Positions 8,667 to 17,503 of a stretch of DNA of 64,000 nt are shown here, piece by piece (positions within the stretch are counted from its first letter, which is position 1; the number at the start of each line of letters is the position of its first letter). The position numbers and the translations under genes were made by a program. The notes under the pieces were generated by a model. It made no database searches, was not told the origin of the DNA, and saw only the letters and a program-made list of their open reading frames with translations. Source of the DNA: an uncultured Mediterraneibacter sp. (GTDB lineage: Bacteria; Bacillota; Clostridia; Lachnospirales; Lachnospiraceae). The stretch spans positions 1 through 64,000 of the forward strand of contig CALWTQ010000137.1 of the NCBI GenBank assembly GCA_944384505.1, written 5' to 3'.

Positions 8667-9549
8667 CCTTTCAAAATATGTGCCGAACGTATTTTTCGAG
8701 CAAATTCCTATTAATAACCTTGTTTCCAGCCAGGAATATCAGCGCAATCTTTCCATCAAACACGTTCAAAAAGCGGCTGCAAATTTCGATCTCTATCAGA
8801 TCAATCCCGTAAAAGTCAGCCGCAGAAATAACATCAATTATGTTTTTAACGGGCAGCATACGATTGAGATTGTCGCTTTGGTTTCCGGTTCCCGTGAAAC
8901 GCCTGTATGGTGCATGGTTTATGATGATTTGGAGTATCAGCACGAAGCGGACATTTTTGCAAACCAGATGAAGTATGTAAAGCCCCTGCTTCCCTATGAA
9001 ATCTTCATGGCAAGCATTGAGGCTGGGAGTGATAAACATATCCTGATAAAAGATTTAGTGGAGTCATTCGGCCTGGAAATCGGATCGAACTCTTCTCCCG
9101 GATGTATCTGTGCGATTTCCACTTTGGTAGAACTTTATGATAAATATGGTTATGACCTGCTCCAGCACACCCTTGCATTATGCATTGGCACATGGGAAGG
9201 GAGCCAGCATTCCTTCAGTTCCAATATGCTCAAGGCCGTTGCCCGCCTTCTCTACGTTTACGGGGATTCCTTAAAAGATGACGTGTTCAAGGATAAAGTA
9301 GGACGTATCTCCGTAAAAGAGGTTATCCGTTCCGCAAAAGACCGTAGGGCGGGATCGCTCGGTTATGCGGAGGCACTCCTGCTCTTCTACAATAAAAAAA
9401 TGAAATTTCCATTGAAATTGGAATATTTATACAGTAGAAAGCCTCCCCAGAATGTTTCCCTGACCTCGGAAATACCTACAGAAGACTATGAAAACGATGA
9501 GGGTGAAGAAAATCCCGAATCCAGTCAGTTAGAATTGTTTCAATCATAA
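8659..9549 (+). CDS. ParB-like / DUF6551-type protein
   Basis: The product is 296 residues, starting at ATG 8659 after GGAGG inside the end of the preceding gene. The N-terminal part has VSRRNNINYVFNGQHTIEIV, the ParB-like NGQHR-type motif seen in DUF6551-like phage proteins. The remainder is helical, with an acidic tail. Two different ParB-like proteins in one operon is unusual. This is the last gene of the five-gene unit and is followed by a hairpin shared with the convergent recombinase pair. The DUF name is from memory and needs checking. Confidence 0.68.
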   Translation: MNDLSKYVPNVFFEQIPINNLVSSQEYQRNLSIKHVQKAAANFDLYQINPVKVSRRNNINYVFNGQHTIEIVALVSGSRETPVWCMVYDDLEYQHEADIFANQMKYVKPLLPYEIFMASIEAGSDKHILIKDLVESFGLEIGSNSSPGCICAISTLVELYDKYGYDLLQHTLALCIGTWEGSQHSFSSNMLKAVARLLYVYGDSLKDDVFKDKVGRISVKEVIRSAKDRRAGSLGYAEALLLFYNKKMKFPLKLEYLYSRKPPQNVSLTSEIPTEDYENDEGEENPESSQLELFQS

Positions 9550-9554
9550 AGGTT

Positions 9555-9589
9555 AGTGGCACCCTGTACGTTTTAAGCAGGGTGCCACT
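9555..9589. terminator. Bidirectional hairpin between convergent operons
   Basis: AGTGGCACCCTG (9555-9566) and CAGGGTGCCACT (9578-9589) form a perfect 12-bp stem. It sits exactly between the stop of the ParB-like gene and the stop of the minus-strand recombinase, so it probably ends both transcripts. T runs are weak on both sides. Confidence 0.75.
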
Positions 9590-10978
9590 CTATACACTCA
9601 CCGTCTCCTGACTGCCATCCATGAACGTAAATTCATATTTTTTCGCTCCTTTTATGATAACCATCTGGATCACCAACTGTGCTAATTCCGGCACATAACA
9701 CTCTAATTTCGGTTGCTCCGATAATTCCATGAATTGTTTCGCCCGTAATTTTTCCAATGCATTGCCAGTTTCTATGGTTTTCTTCCAACGTGGAAGCAAT
9801 TCTTCTTTCCGGCTCATGAGCATATTATAGGCTCTCATAAATCCCAATTCCAGATTGCTCTGACTTACAAACCTATTAATGCAGGTCACCTTCCCATTTG
9901 TCATGTGATTTTTGCACTGCCATTGCATAATTCCTCTGCTCTTCCATGTATGTCGGGTATAGGAGGAACCGCATTCACCGCAGAAAATTCTTGAAGTAAA
10001 TGGATTGCATTCTCGACCGTACCCGTACCCTTTCAACCCATGTTCTTTTACAAATTCCTCTCGGCGGGCAAATTCCAGCTGGACAGCATTCCATATTTCT
10101 TTATCGATAATACCTATATGGCTGCCTTTCACATAAACTTGCGTAACCTCTCCATGATTTTTCACCTGCTTTTTGGTAAGGAAATCGGCGGTATAGGATT
10201 TCTGCAGCAAAGCATCTCCCATATGCTTTTCATTTTTTAAGATGTTGATTACTGTAGAAGGATACCATTTTTTCGCTCCCATACACCCTTCAATTTTCTC
10301 ATCTTCCAGCCCTTTTGCAATCTCCTGTGGGCTATGGCCCCAGAGAAATTCTCGGTAAATTCTCCGTACAATTTTAGCTTCTCGCTCATTAATAACCAGC
10401 TTGCCATCCACCTTATCGTATCCCAGAAACTTATGCGTATTTAAGTGCATCTCACCTTTTTTGAATTTGGATCGTATGCCCCATTTACAGTTCTCGGAAA
10501 TGTTCCTCGACTCGTCCTGCGCCAAAGAACTTAATATCGTAAACAACAACTCTCCGGAAGAATCCAGTGTATTGATATGCTCCTTCTCAAACAATATCCC
10601 AATCCCTAAGTTTTTCAACATTCTTGAATATTGTAAACAATCCTGCGTATTTCTTGCGAATCGGCTGATAGATTTTGTAATCACCATATCAATCTTCCCA
10701 GACTCACAATCGGAAATCATCCGTCTAAACTGCTCTCTTTTCTTTGTGTTTGTACCTGTGATTCCTTCATCAGCGTATATGCCTGCCATTTCATAATTAG
10801 GATGGTCACTGATATAACGGGTGTAATAATCCACCTGCGCATCAAAACTATGAAGCTGATCTTCCTGATCCGTGGATACTCTGCAGTATGCAGCCACTTT
10901 AAGTTTCTTCTCAGTCCTGCTCTTCCCTTGCAGCTCGTTCCGGCTTTTTGCAGGAATAACTGTAATGTTTCGTGCCAT
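9590..10978 (-). CDS. Large serine recombinase (downstream member of tandem pair)
   Basis: The product is 462 residues. Catalytic Ser35 lies in YCRVSTD, SISRFARN follows near residues 103-110, a Recombinase domain runs from about 185 to 300, and a zinc ribbon has Cys333, Cys336, Cys355 and Cys366. A short C-terminal region, IQMVIIKGAKKYEFTFMDG, ends the protein. AAAGGAAGGG precedes the ATG. It overlaps the upstream recombinase gene by 68 bases, so both are made from one message and probably act together. It lies at the end of the late module next to lysis genes, the usual location of a phage integrase, which makes this pair strong candidates for comEC integration and excision. Confidence 0.92.
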   Translation of the reverse strand: MARNITVIPAKSRNELQGKSRTEKKLKVAAYCRVSTDQEDQLHSFDAQVDYYTRYISDHPNYEMAGIYADEGITGTNTKKREQFRRMISDCESGKIDMVITKSISRFARNTQDCLQYSRMLKNLGIGILFEKEHINTLDSSGELLFTILSSLAQDESRNISENCKWGIRSKFKKGEMHLNTHKFLGYDKVDGKLVINEREAKIVRRIYREFLWGHSPQEIAKGLEDEKIEGCMGAKKWYPSTVINILKNEKHMGDALLQKSYTADFLTKKQVKNHGEVTQVYVKGSHIGIIDKEIWNAVQLEFARREEFVKEHGLKGYGYGRECNPFTSRIFCGECGSSYTRHTWKSRGIMQWQCKNHMTNGKVTCINRFVSQSNLELGFMRAYNMLMSRKEELLPRWKKTIETGNALEKLRAKQFMELSEQPKLECYVPELAQLVIQMVIIKGAKKYEFTFMDGSQETVSV

Positions 10979-12425
10979 TTCTACCCTTCCTTTCTTTGAT
11001 GTAAATCGCTTTCCGTATCGGCATGAAAGCCTTCACCACTCGATCAGGAATCCTGACCCCTTCACAATAAGCTGCTCCTTTCCGCTTTCTGCCATTACAC
11101 TCCCATACAATATCCCCATGCTTTTTTATATGCCGCACCAGTCTGCTTCCGCACTCGGCACAAAAAATGCTACGGTAATAAGGATAATTTTCTTCCGTAA
11201 GCTTCGGGACATCCCGGACAAACTCTTTCTTCTTATGCCGCCGACTCCATGAAGACTCTTTTATATAGGAAAATTCTTTTATGGATTTGCGGCTATCCTT
11301 TACACTGATGTAAATATTTCCATCAAATTGCCATTGCCGTACCTCCGTATCAGGAACATGGATACCGTCACAAAAGTCTTTTCCGTGGCGTGTTCTTCCC
11401 GAACAATCCCAACTCATGCGGTTCCCGTTACTGTAAATGCGATGCGTAAGAAGACTTCCGCATTTCGCACAGAAAAGATGTCCTTTATATGGATAATTTT
11501 CTTCCGTCACTTCCCGGATCTGGCAATCCATATCCAAATAATCTCGCTTCTTTTTTCTGGCCGCCTGAGCCTTATCCCAAAGTTGCCTCGACACGATAGG
11601 CGGATGATCGTCTTCAATATACCAGGCATCCACCTCTCCTCGGTTCTTTACCAATTTGCGTTCCTCATTCACATAATTTTTGTGCATGATATAGTCGCCT
11701 TTATAAATCTCATTCTCCAAAATCCGTTTTACTGTGCTTTCCACCCAGCCAGCGCCCTTGTCCGTTTTTATGCCTGCAGCGTTCATTTCAGCCGCTATTG
11801 TGGAAAGCGAATACCCTTCTGCAGCCATCTCGTAGATTTTTACGATCCACTTGGCTTGCTCCACATCCGGAACAAACTCGCCTTTTTCATTTTTGGTATA
11901 TCCAAAACACCGCTCCAGATACTGAACAGGAATCCCCTGTTCATATTTTCGCTGATATACCATCTTCGCCCCAATACTGCCGCTCTCGCTCTCTGCCTGT
12001 GCGAATGCCGCCAGAATAGTAAGCATCAGTTCTCCCTGCGAAGACAATGTATTGATATTCTGCAGTTCAAAAAAAATACCGACATTGAGTTCCTTCAGCT
12101 CTCTGGAAGCCTTCAGGACGATGGCGGTATTTCTTGCAAACCGTGATACGGATTTTGTGTATATCAGATCAATCTTTCCGTTTCTGGCATCCATAAGCAT
12201 TTTCTGAAGGCCAGGACGCTTTTCTTTATAACCAGAAATGGCGAAATCATAATAGACACCTGCATATTCGTACTCTGGATTCGATTGGATCAGATTTTCA
12301 TAGTATGCGATCTGGTTTTCCAATGAGTTCTCCTGCTCCAACGCATCTGTAGAAACACGGCAATATGCACATACTTTTTTCCGATAGTCTTTCAATATTC
12401 TGGCTTCCAATACTTGAATTTCCAT
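10911..12425 (-). CDS. Large serine recombinase with duplicated zinc ribbon (upstream member of pair)
   Basis: The product is 504 residues from ATG 12425, with GGAAAGGAG before it. An in-frame extension upstream covers the promoter and is rejected. Catalytic Ser25 lies in YCRVSTD and SVSRFARN is at 92-99. It carries two zinc ribbons in series: Cys319/322/341/352 and Cys422/425/443/454, each introduced by the same EENYPY sequence. Most family members have one, so this looks like an internal duplication that could widen DNA contact. The C-terminus is basic (KKPERAAREEQD) and overlaps the start of its partner. Confidence 0.92.
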   Translation of the reverse strand: MEIQVLEARILKDYRKKVCAYCRVSTDALEQENSLENQIAYYENLIQSNPEYEYAGVYYDFAISGYKEKRPGLQKMLMDARNGKIDLIYTKSVSRFARNTAIVLKASRELKELNVGIFFELQNINTLSSQGELMLTILAAFAQAESESGSIGAKMVYQRKYEQGIPVQYLERCFGYTKNEKGEFVPDVEQAKWIVKIYEMAAEGYSLSTIAAEMNAAGIKTDKGAGWVESTVKRILENEIYKGDYIMHKNYVNEERKLVKNRGEVDAWYIEDDHPPIVSRQLWDKAQAARKKKRDYLDMDCQIREVTEENYPYKGHLFCAKCGSLLTHRIYSNGNRMSWDCSGRTRHGKDFCDGIHVPDTEVRQWQFDGNIYISVKDSRKSIKEFSYIKESSWSRRHKKKEFVRDVPKLTEENYPYYRSIFCAECGSRLVRHIKKHGDIVWECNGRKRKGAAYCEGVRIPDRVVKAFMPIRKAIYIKERKGRNGTKHYSYSCKKPERAAREEQD

Positions 12426-12453
12426 AGGCTTCTCCTTTCCTTTTGGTAGTCTA

Positions 12454-12482
12454 TCTATCACTCTAAACGCCAAGAATAGCAA
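12454..12482 (-). promoter_or_regulatory. Candidate promoter of the recombinase pair, shared leader type
   Basis: On the minus strand TTGCTA (12482-12477), a 17-base spacer and GATAGA (12459-12454) precede ACTACCAAAAGG and the start codon. The layout CTTGCTATT ... AGAG.GA ... ACTACC is shared with leaders at about 31926-31954 and 33350-33378. Here the CGAATATGTG box is replaced by a divergent sequence, so the recombinases may be controlled differently from the other two. Confidence 0.5.
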
Positions 12483-12529
12483 GTAGAATAATCGTACCGT
12501 CCACCTTTCAGTTATTGGCATTACCACAC

Positions 12530-12564
12530 AAAAAATTGCCCACGGAAGCCGAAGCCTCCGTGGG
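12530..12564 (-). terminator. Terminator after the lysis genes, UUCG loop
   Basis: On the minus strand CCCACGGA pairs with TCCGTGGG, capped by a cUUCGg-type loop and followed by AATTTTTT. It ends the long late transcript after the amidase gene and insulates the recombinase pair, which has its own promoter immediately beyond. Confidence 0.85.
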
Positions 12565-12573
12565 GATCGCTAC

Positions 12574-13515
12574 TCATACTCTCTTAGCATAGTCAAGGGA
12601 AATCCAGCCAGCGCCGCTCTTGAGTTTCCCCCATCCTGCGGTGGAACCCGTGCCGGACTTTACCTCGGTAATGGTGAATACGCCTTTCCCCGTATACTTA
12701 CCAGTCCTGGCATAATTCGTACCGGGGCCTTTGCGGATGTTCAGATCCGTTGCTGTTACCTGTACCAGGAAGGAACCAGTGGAACTTCCAGAGCCAGTCT
12801 GCTTTCCGGTGTAAACTACCTTGCCACTTTCATCAAATACAAAATAGCCAGCATTGGAGTCAGCGCATTTCTTGGCATTATCCAGATTGTTGAAAGCCCC
12901 CTTCTGGCTCTTGGCATCCGACCAGCTTTTGCGGACACGGTATAAGACCGAGCCTGCCGATCCGGAAGACGAGTCTCCCAGTGCTGCCGTTACCTTGGAG
13001 GCCAGATCCCCAAGCCGGGAATGCAGCCAGTCCCCCGGACAGGATTTGTTCGCAAACCAGCGATGGACGGTGAGTACCATCTCATCAGACTTCGGCGAGT
13101 AATTCAGCGTCTTATTCTTATCCCCCAGCCAGAGAAGTTTCTTCTTCCCATTCCGTTTGCAGATGTCCGTACACAATTTCACAAGGGAATTGTACACGGC
13201 TGTGGTCATTGCGTAGGGAGCGTTCAGGTCGCTGGCGCACTCGATAGTGACCGCCCTCTGGTCGTTGGCGTTACTGGAAGAACACCAGGAGCGGTTCTTT
13301 TCCTCCACGCAAAGGGCGATCTTCCCGTCTTTTCCAATGCCGTAGTTACAGCTGGCCTCTCTGGACGGACTGGTAAAGCATCCGCAGATGCTCTCCGCCG
13401 TCAGCTGGCCGACCACGCAGTGGGGCGTGATCCGGTCAATGGAATGCGTCCTCTGCCCGGAGTGGTTGGGGCTGAGTTTTGTGTAAGATACAAGGGAACT
13501 GTTTGTGTAAGCCAT
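12574..13515 (-). CDS. Endolysin: N-acetylmuramoyl-L-alanine amidase with SH3-type binding domain
   Basis: The product is 313 residues. The N-terminal 160 residues are an Amidase_2-type zinc hydrolase (HCVVGQLTAESI, SYNYGIGKDG-like CNYGIGKDG, VTIECAS, VHRWFANKSCPGDWL) that cuts the amide bond between muramic acid and the stem peptide. A short SPOR-like repeat (AFNNLDNAKKCADSNAGYFVF) follows. The C-terminal bacterial SH3 domain (VTATDLNIRKGPGTNYA) binds the wall. There is no signal peptide, so release depends on the adjacent holin, whose stop overlaps this start region. Confidence 0.93.
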   Translation of the reverse strand: MAYTNSSLVSYTKLSPNHSGQRTHSIDRITPHCVVGQLTAESICGCFTSPSREASCNYGIGKDGKIALCVEEKNRSWCSSSNANDQRAVTIECASDLNAPYAMTTAVYNSLVKLCTDICKRNGKKKLLWLGDKNKTLNYSPKSDEMVLTVHRWFANKSCPGDWLHSRLGDLASKVTAALGDSSSGSAGSVLYRVRKSWSDAKSQKGAFNNLDNAKKCADSNAGYFVFDESGKVVYTGKQTGSGSSTGSFLVQVTATDLNIRKGPGTNYARTGKYTGKGVFTITEVKSGTGSTAGWGKLKSGAGWISLDYAKRV

Positions 13516-13937
13516 TATTCATTACCTTCCTTTCCGTTTTCTGCTCTGTCATGGAGCTGCTCTAATACCGTTTTGATCTTTTCCGGGATGGGGAGTCCCA
13601 GATGTCCCGCATTCTCCAGCAGGCTCACGCCTTCATTGGAGATGTAGAAAAAGATCACCGCTGTCCGTAAAACTGCTCCCGTACCAATCACCTGCACATC
13701 GATGATGTTTGCAATCCCGACCAGCAGGAAGATCAGCACTTTGCGGAAGATCCCCTTAAAACCGACTGCGCTGGATAACTCCCGGTTGATGATGGCGCAC
13801 ATCACTCCCGTGATGTAGTCGATCACCACGAAAGCGATGAGGGCATAAAGCAAACCGTCACAGCCTCCAAGGAAATACCCCAGCCAGCCGCCCACAGCGG
13901 TAAAGATGAGTTGGATGGTGTTCCAGAATTCTTTCAT
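13515..13937 (-). CDS. Holin, toxin-secretion/phage-lysis type (phage_holin_4_1)
   Basis: The product is 140 residues with three to four hydrophobic segments (LIFTAVGGWLGYFLGG, LLYALIAFVVIDYITGVM, VLIFLLVGIANIIDVQVI, VIFFYISNEGVSLLENAG). The DYITGV and SNEGVSLLEN motifs are typical of the family. It forms the membrane lesion that lets the amidase reach the wall. A strong AGGAGG precedes the ATG, and the stop overlaps the amidase start. Confidence 0.93.
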   Translation of the reverse strand: MKEFWNTIQLIFTAVGGWLGYFLGGCDGLLYALIAFVVIDYITGVMCAIINRELSSAVGFKGIFRKVLIFLLVGIANIIDVQVIGTGAVLRTAVIFFYISNEGVSLLENAGHLGLPIPEKIKTVLEQLHDRAENGKEGNE

Positions 13938-13995
13938 GTTGCATTCCTCCTTTAAATTTTGATATTAAAAAACGGCCCCCATAAGCGAACCATTT

Positions 13996-14397
13996 TTAAT
14001 CGGATTTTTCCTCCAGCATAAAACTGCAGTTATACAGTATTACTGGTTCAATATTGATATCGGATGCCTCCAGAATGGATTCCGGCACCTTCCAGACAGG
14101 CACCTCCACTTCAATATCCAGAAGCTCTTTCATTCCTTTCTCCCATTCCTTCTGGTGTTCCGGCAGGATATCTATCTGGCCGGTTGTCAGATATAACGGC
14201 TTCCCTTCACTGTCCTTCCTGTTGTACTCATCCAGCAGCCGGTTCCTCGCTTCCTCAATGTTGCGGTTCTCCGGTTCCAACGCCCGATAGTTCTTCAGCA
14301 GGGCAAAAGAAAACCGGACGGGATATTTTTCCCTCCGGTTGATAATCTCCGTGATGTCCCGGAAATGTGCTGCGATTTCTGCGTTTGTCAGCTTCAT
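13996..14397 (-). CDS. Phage protein, DUF1617-like
   Basis: The product is 133 residues beginning MKLTNAEI, with ...KYPVRFSFALLKNYRALEPE and a charged helical middle. This pattern resembles DUF1617 proteins found between the tail tip and holin of clostridial and lactococcal phages. It has no membrane segment or enzymatic motif. It overlaps nothing and follows a good GGGAGG. The function is unknown; position suggests a tail or baseplate accessory role. Confidence 0.6.
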   Translation of the reverse strand: MKLTNAEIAAHFRDITEIINRREKYPVRFSFALLKNYRALEPENRNIEEARNRLLDEYNRKDSEGKPLYLTTGQIDILPEHQKEWEKGMKELLDIEVEVPVWKVPESILEASDINIEPVILYNCSFMLEEKSD

Positions 14398-14401
14398 AAC
14401 A

Positions 14402-14620
14402 TTATTTTCCTCCCTGGTTAAAGTAAAAAGTCTCTGTCTTGGCAGGTGTGGGGTTTACCACTTCCGCCCTCGTTACCTGCCGGAACCTTCCGCTCTCATA
14501 TTCTGCATAGAAGAGCATCCCTTCTGCCTCCAGTCGATCCAGTTCCTCCTCATCATACTCGTTGATGTATGTCTGGCGGGTCTGTTCCGGATCTCTGTAT
14601 ACATGCGCGATAATTCCCAT
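14402..14620 (-). CDS. Small phage protein of unknown function
   Basis: This 72-residue product (MGIIAHVYRDPEQTRQTYINEYDEEELDRLEAEGML) is acidic and follows AGAGGTG. It lies directly after the tail-tip gene and before the DUF1617-like gene, in the cluster of small genes typical of this position. No domain is recognised. Confidence 0.65.
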   Translation of the reverse strand: MGIIAHVYRDPEQTRQTYINEYDEEELDRLEAEGMLFYAEYESGRFRQVTRAEVVNPTPAKTETFYFNQGGK

Positions 14621-14641
14621 ACTTTTTCACCTCTTTCTTTA

Positions 14642-17503
14642 TTACGTCACAACGGAATATCCCGTCAGCAAGCCGTTCTTAAATGTCAGACGAAAGGTTC
14701 CATATCTCCATGAAATAGAGCCGTCACTATTAGCGGTAATGGACTTGACAATCGGCTGGCTGACGGAACCCGTATACCCTTCCGTAACAGTCACAGAAGA
14801 GCCGAAGGAAGAGTATCCTGCCACACCTATTCTGGGAGCAAGAATGAACACACCACTCCTCCCGGCCACCCTGGTCCCGTACACTCCATCATCTGTCCAA
14901 TAATTGTTAAAGCTCACATATCCAGTGGAAGCCGTTCCTCCGCCTCCGGTACCATAAAGCTGCCCGTTAGCCATGGTGATCCACGCAGACCCATTCCCAG
15001 TGCTGATACCGGAAGTGGATACGTAGACACCACTGGTTGCTGATGTCAGGCTGGTCTTTCCCTTATAAAAGGCTGTGCTGTTCAGCGTAAATCCTGCAAT
15101 CGTACCTGCAGAAGCTGTCAGTGTCCCGGAAATTTTTGCGCCATAGGCAGTCAGTACCCCGGACTGGATATTGACATATTTGGTGCTGGATGCATACTGG
15201 CGGATTCCATTAGTTCCGATATAAGTTCCCGCTACCGTAGAAGTCATGGAGGTGGTCTTGTTATATAGGGAAGTCGTTCCAATTGTCCACCCACCTATCG
15301 TAGCCCCAAAGGCCCGCAGATCTGCCACGTTGACAGCATCCGCATCAATTGTTCCTGTTATGATGTGGTTCCCGTCAATCACAGTCGTATTGGCAGGTTT
15401 AAAAATTCCCGGTGACTGACTGGCCGATTCCACTTCTTCAATCATGATAGCGTCGAACCACATGGTCACGCCGCTGCCGCCGTTATTCTGTACCCGGATG
15501 GAAACGTAAGGATAACTGCTGGTCACGGTAAAAGAGCGTACCAGACGAACCCATGATGTCCCCACAACTTTCGATACGGAAGTAAGAGAACTGTTCGTGG
15601 CGTTGACAGCCGTGTGCTTGGAAACGTATAAATATGCTGTTACATTCTCCCTGTCTGCTTTTACATAACAGCTTGCCAGATAGGTCTTCCCTGTCTGTAC
15701 AGGAATGCACCCATAATGGTTTGTGGAGTGTCCCAGATAAACATACGCACTGGAGCCCGTAGCCGTAATCTGAAGAGCCTGCTGTCCGTAATATACATGT
15801 CCGGCATCGCTGACCAGTGAAACGGTTGCATAGGTGGATTTGGAATAGTACAGGATATCCTCCGTGATATTATCAAACGTATCATATCCACGGTTGTAGA
15901 GGTTCCCACCCGTCCCAATCGTCAGCTTATCCGCCGTAATAGTATTGGTCTCAATATTACCTCCAAAAATGCTGGTTCTGCCAGAGGTGGAGAGGTCTGT
16001 CATCGTCACATACCCGGTCAGATCCAGTCTGGAACCATTGATCTTTACTGTTTCCGCACTCATATTAATGGAAGAAATCAGGTTTTCCACATCCACTTTC
16101 AGTTCTATGGAGGCTTCCAGCTCCCCTATGTCGGTATTGTAATCCGAGGTCTTCACATAGGAGGCAGATACGATCTGCAGGATGGAACTGGAGGTCTGGC
16201 TGATCTGGGACATGATATCTGCAGCTTCCTGTTCAAAGTCTGTCTTGAGAAGATAGTTTTCACTGACCGTCATCAGGATCTCTTCCGCCGTTTTCGTAAT
16301 CTCCGAGCGGTACTCCTCCACCTTTGTCACCAGGCCGTTCACCTTTCCTGCCGTCTGTTTCTCCACACCAAAGATATAGGATATATCTTCCTTCACTCCG
16401 GCCAGCCCTGCATCGGATTCTTCCTTCAGCGTCTTCTGGGAACGTCCCACTGTAATAGTGGAATTCTGTGGCTGTGCCAGTTTGATGTTCATGGCCGAGA
16501 CCTGCATATAAGCATCCAGGCCATGAGGTACCGACACCACCCGGATGGAGTCCCCCAGCTTGATCTTCTCCACGTCCACATCCAAAAGATGCAGGTCAAT
16601 GGCGTTCAGCGTAATGGTGGACAGGAGCCGGGCGGATTCTTCCAGATCCCGGTACCCGGCACTGAGGAGGTAAGTTTCCTCCGTGACATCTTCATGGATC
16701 ACAACTTTCACAATCCGTCCGTAAAGGGCTACGGCTTCTTCGTCTTCCAGATAATCCCTGCCATTATTCACCCCCGCTATCGTCAGCCGTACCTCAGAGT
16801 CCGTCCCCTGGTAATTCTCATCCACTTCGGACATCCTGGCTCCCAGAGGGATCACCACGGTAGCCACGTCTTCTCCTTTAATCTGGTGTGTCAGATCCAA
16901 CAGGTTCTCCCCAAAACGGATCTCCTGTGTGCAGATGTTGGGATATTCCTTCAGCCAGTCAATATAAGTGACATTCCCTTCATGGCGGGTTCTGACATAT
17001 CCTCCACAGCTTCCTTCAAAACATTTATTCTTGACGGTCTCCCAGGAGGTTTCATAGGTACTGGAACTGTAATAAAGCTCGTCATTTCCATCCGTGACAG
17101 TCACTTCCCCAACCGTGAATTTTTTCCAGTCATCCACATCGGCATTATGCCGCTCAATGATACTGGCAAACCATTCCTTTGGAGAAAGACCATCACACAC
17201 ATAACAGCGCTGGTTGGAATCATTCAGATATCCCAGCTCCCCTTCCACGGAAATCTGCTTGATATTATGAAAGTTCTTTTCATCATTCAGCACACGCCCG
17301 GAAAATACCCACTCACCATCCTGGTACAGCGTGATAACCGACTTTAATTTCCTGATCTTGTCATAACACGGATGTGTCGGCGGCAGAGAGAACGACAAGG
17401 TACCGGAAGTGTTGACTGCCAGTTCCAGAGTAGGGTCACCCACCAGATACTCTTTCTGCCTTGGATCATACAGAAGCTCCCCATCACAATAGATCTGATA
17501 CAT
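14642..17503 (-). CDS. Tail-tip / minor structural protein with receptor-binding region
   Basis: The product is 953 residues from ATG 17503. The first 350 residues match the prophage endopeptidase-tail (Tal/gp18-like) N-terminal region, beginning MYQIYCDGELLYDP and including GYVRTRHEG and WLKEYPNICTQEIRFGENLLDL. A helical linker with EEYRSEITKTAEEI follows. Residues near 530-690 look like a carbohydrate-binding jelly-roll (GQQALQITATGSSAYVYLG, WFDAIMIEE). The last part carries repeated IGGWTI / IAGFTL units with SLYNKTTSMTS / AFYKGKTSLTS. These features indicate the baseplate hub fused to host-recognition repeats. The stop of the preceding Dit gene overlaps the start. Confidence 0.88.
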   Translation of the reverse strand: MYQIYCDGELLYDPRQKEYLVGDPTLELAVNTSGTLSFSLPPTHPCYDKIRKLKSVITLYQDGEWVFSGRVLNDEKNFHNIKQISVEGELGYLNDSNQRCYVCDGLSPKEWFASIIERHNADVDDWKKFTVGEVTVTDGNDELYYSSSTYETSWETVKNKCFEGSCGGYVRTRHEGNVTYIDWLKEYPNICTQEIRFGENLLDLTHQIKGEDVATVVIPLGARMSEVDENYQGTDSEVRLTIAGVNNGRDYLEDEEAVALYGRIVKVVIHEDVTEETYLLSAGYRDLEESARLLSTITLNAIDLHLLDVDVEKIKLGDSIRVVSVPHGLDAYMQVSAMNIKLAQPQNSTITVGRSQKTLKEESDAGLAGVKEDISYIFGVEKQTAGKVNGLVTKVEEYRSEITKTAEEILMTVSENYLLKTDFEQEAADIMSQISQTSSSILQIVSASYVKTSDYNTDIGELEASIELKVDVENLISSINMSAETVKINGSRLDLTGYVTMTDLSTSGRTSIFGGNIETNTITADKLTIGTGGNLYNRGYDTFDNITEDILYYSKSTYATVSLVSDAGHVYYGQQALQITATGSSAYVYLGHSTNHYGCIPVQTGKTYLASCYVKADRENVTAYLYVSKHTAVNATNSSLTSVSKVVGTSWVRLVRSFTVTSSYPYVSIRVQNNGGSGVTMWFDAIMIEEVESASQSPGIFKPANTTVIDGNHIITGTIDADAVNVADLRAFGATIGGWTIGTTSLYNKTTSMTSTVAGTYIGTNGIRQYASSTKYVNIQSGVLTAYGAKISGTLTASAGTIAGFTLNSTAFYKGKTSLTSATSGVYVSTSGISTGNGSAWITMANGQLYGTGGGGTASTGYVSFNNYWTDDGVYGTRVAGRSGVFILAPRIGVAGYSSFGSSVTVTEGYTGSVSQPIVKSITANSDGSISWRYGTFRLTFKNGLLTGYSVVT

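Noticed and set aside
7722-9549. Plasmid-type ParABS partition system
   Set aside because: No ParA ATPase is present and no parS-like repeats were seen. The ParB-like genes are coupled to the recombinase operon instead.
4802-12425. Idea that the three recombinases run an invertible DNA switch
   Set aside because: I found no pair of inverted repeats flanking a promoter or tail gene that such a switch would need.
16523-17347. Long plus-strand open frame inside the tail-tip gene
   Set aside because: Antisense to a clear structural gene, no ribosome binding site and an unlikely His/Ile-rich translation. Similar shadows occur throughout 12-48 kb.
14642-17503. Diversity-generating retroelement at the receptor-binding gene
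   Set aside because: There is no reverse transcriptase gene or template repeat in the window. The internal repeats are ordinary tail-fibre units.
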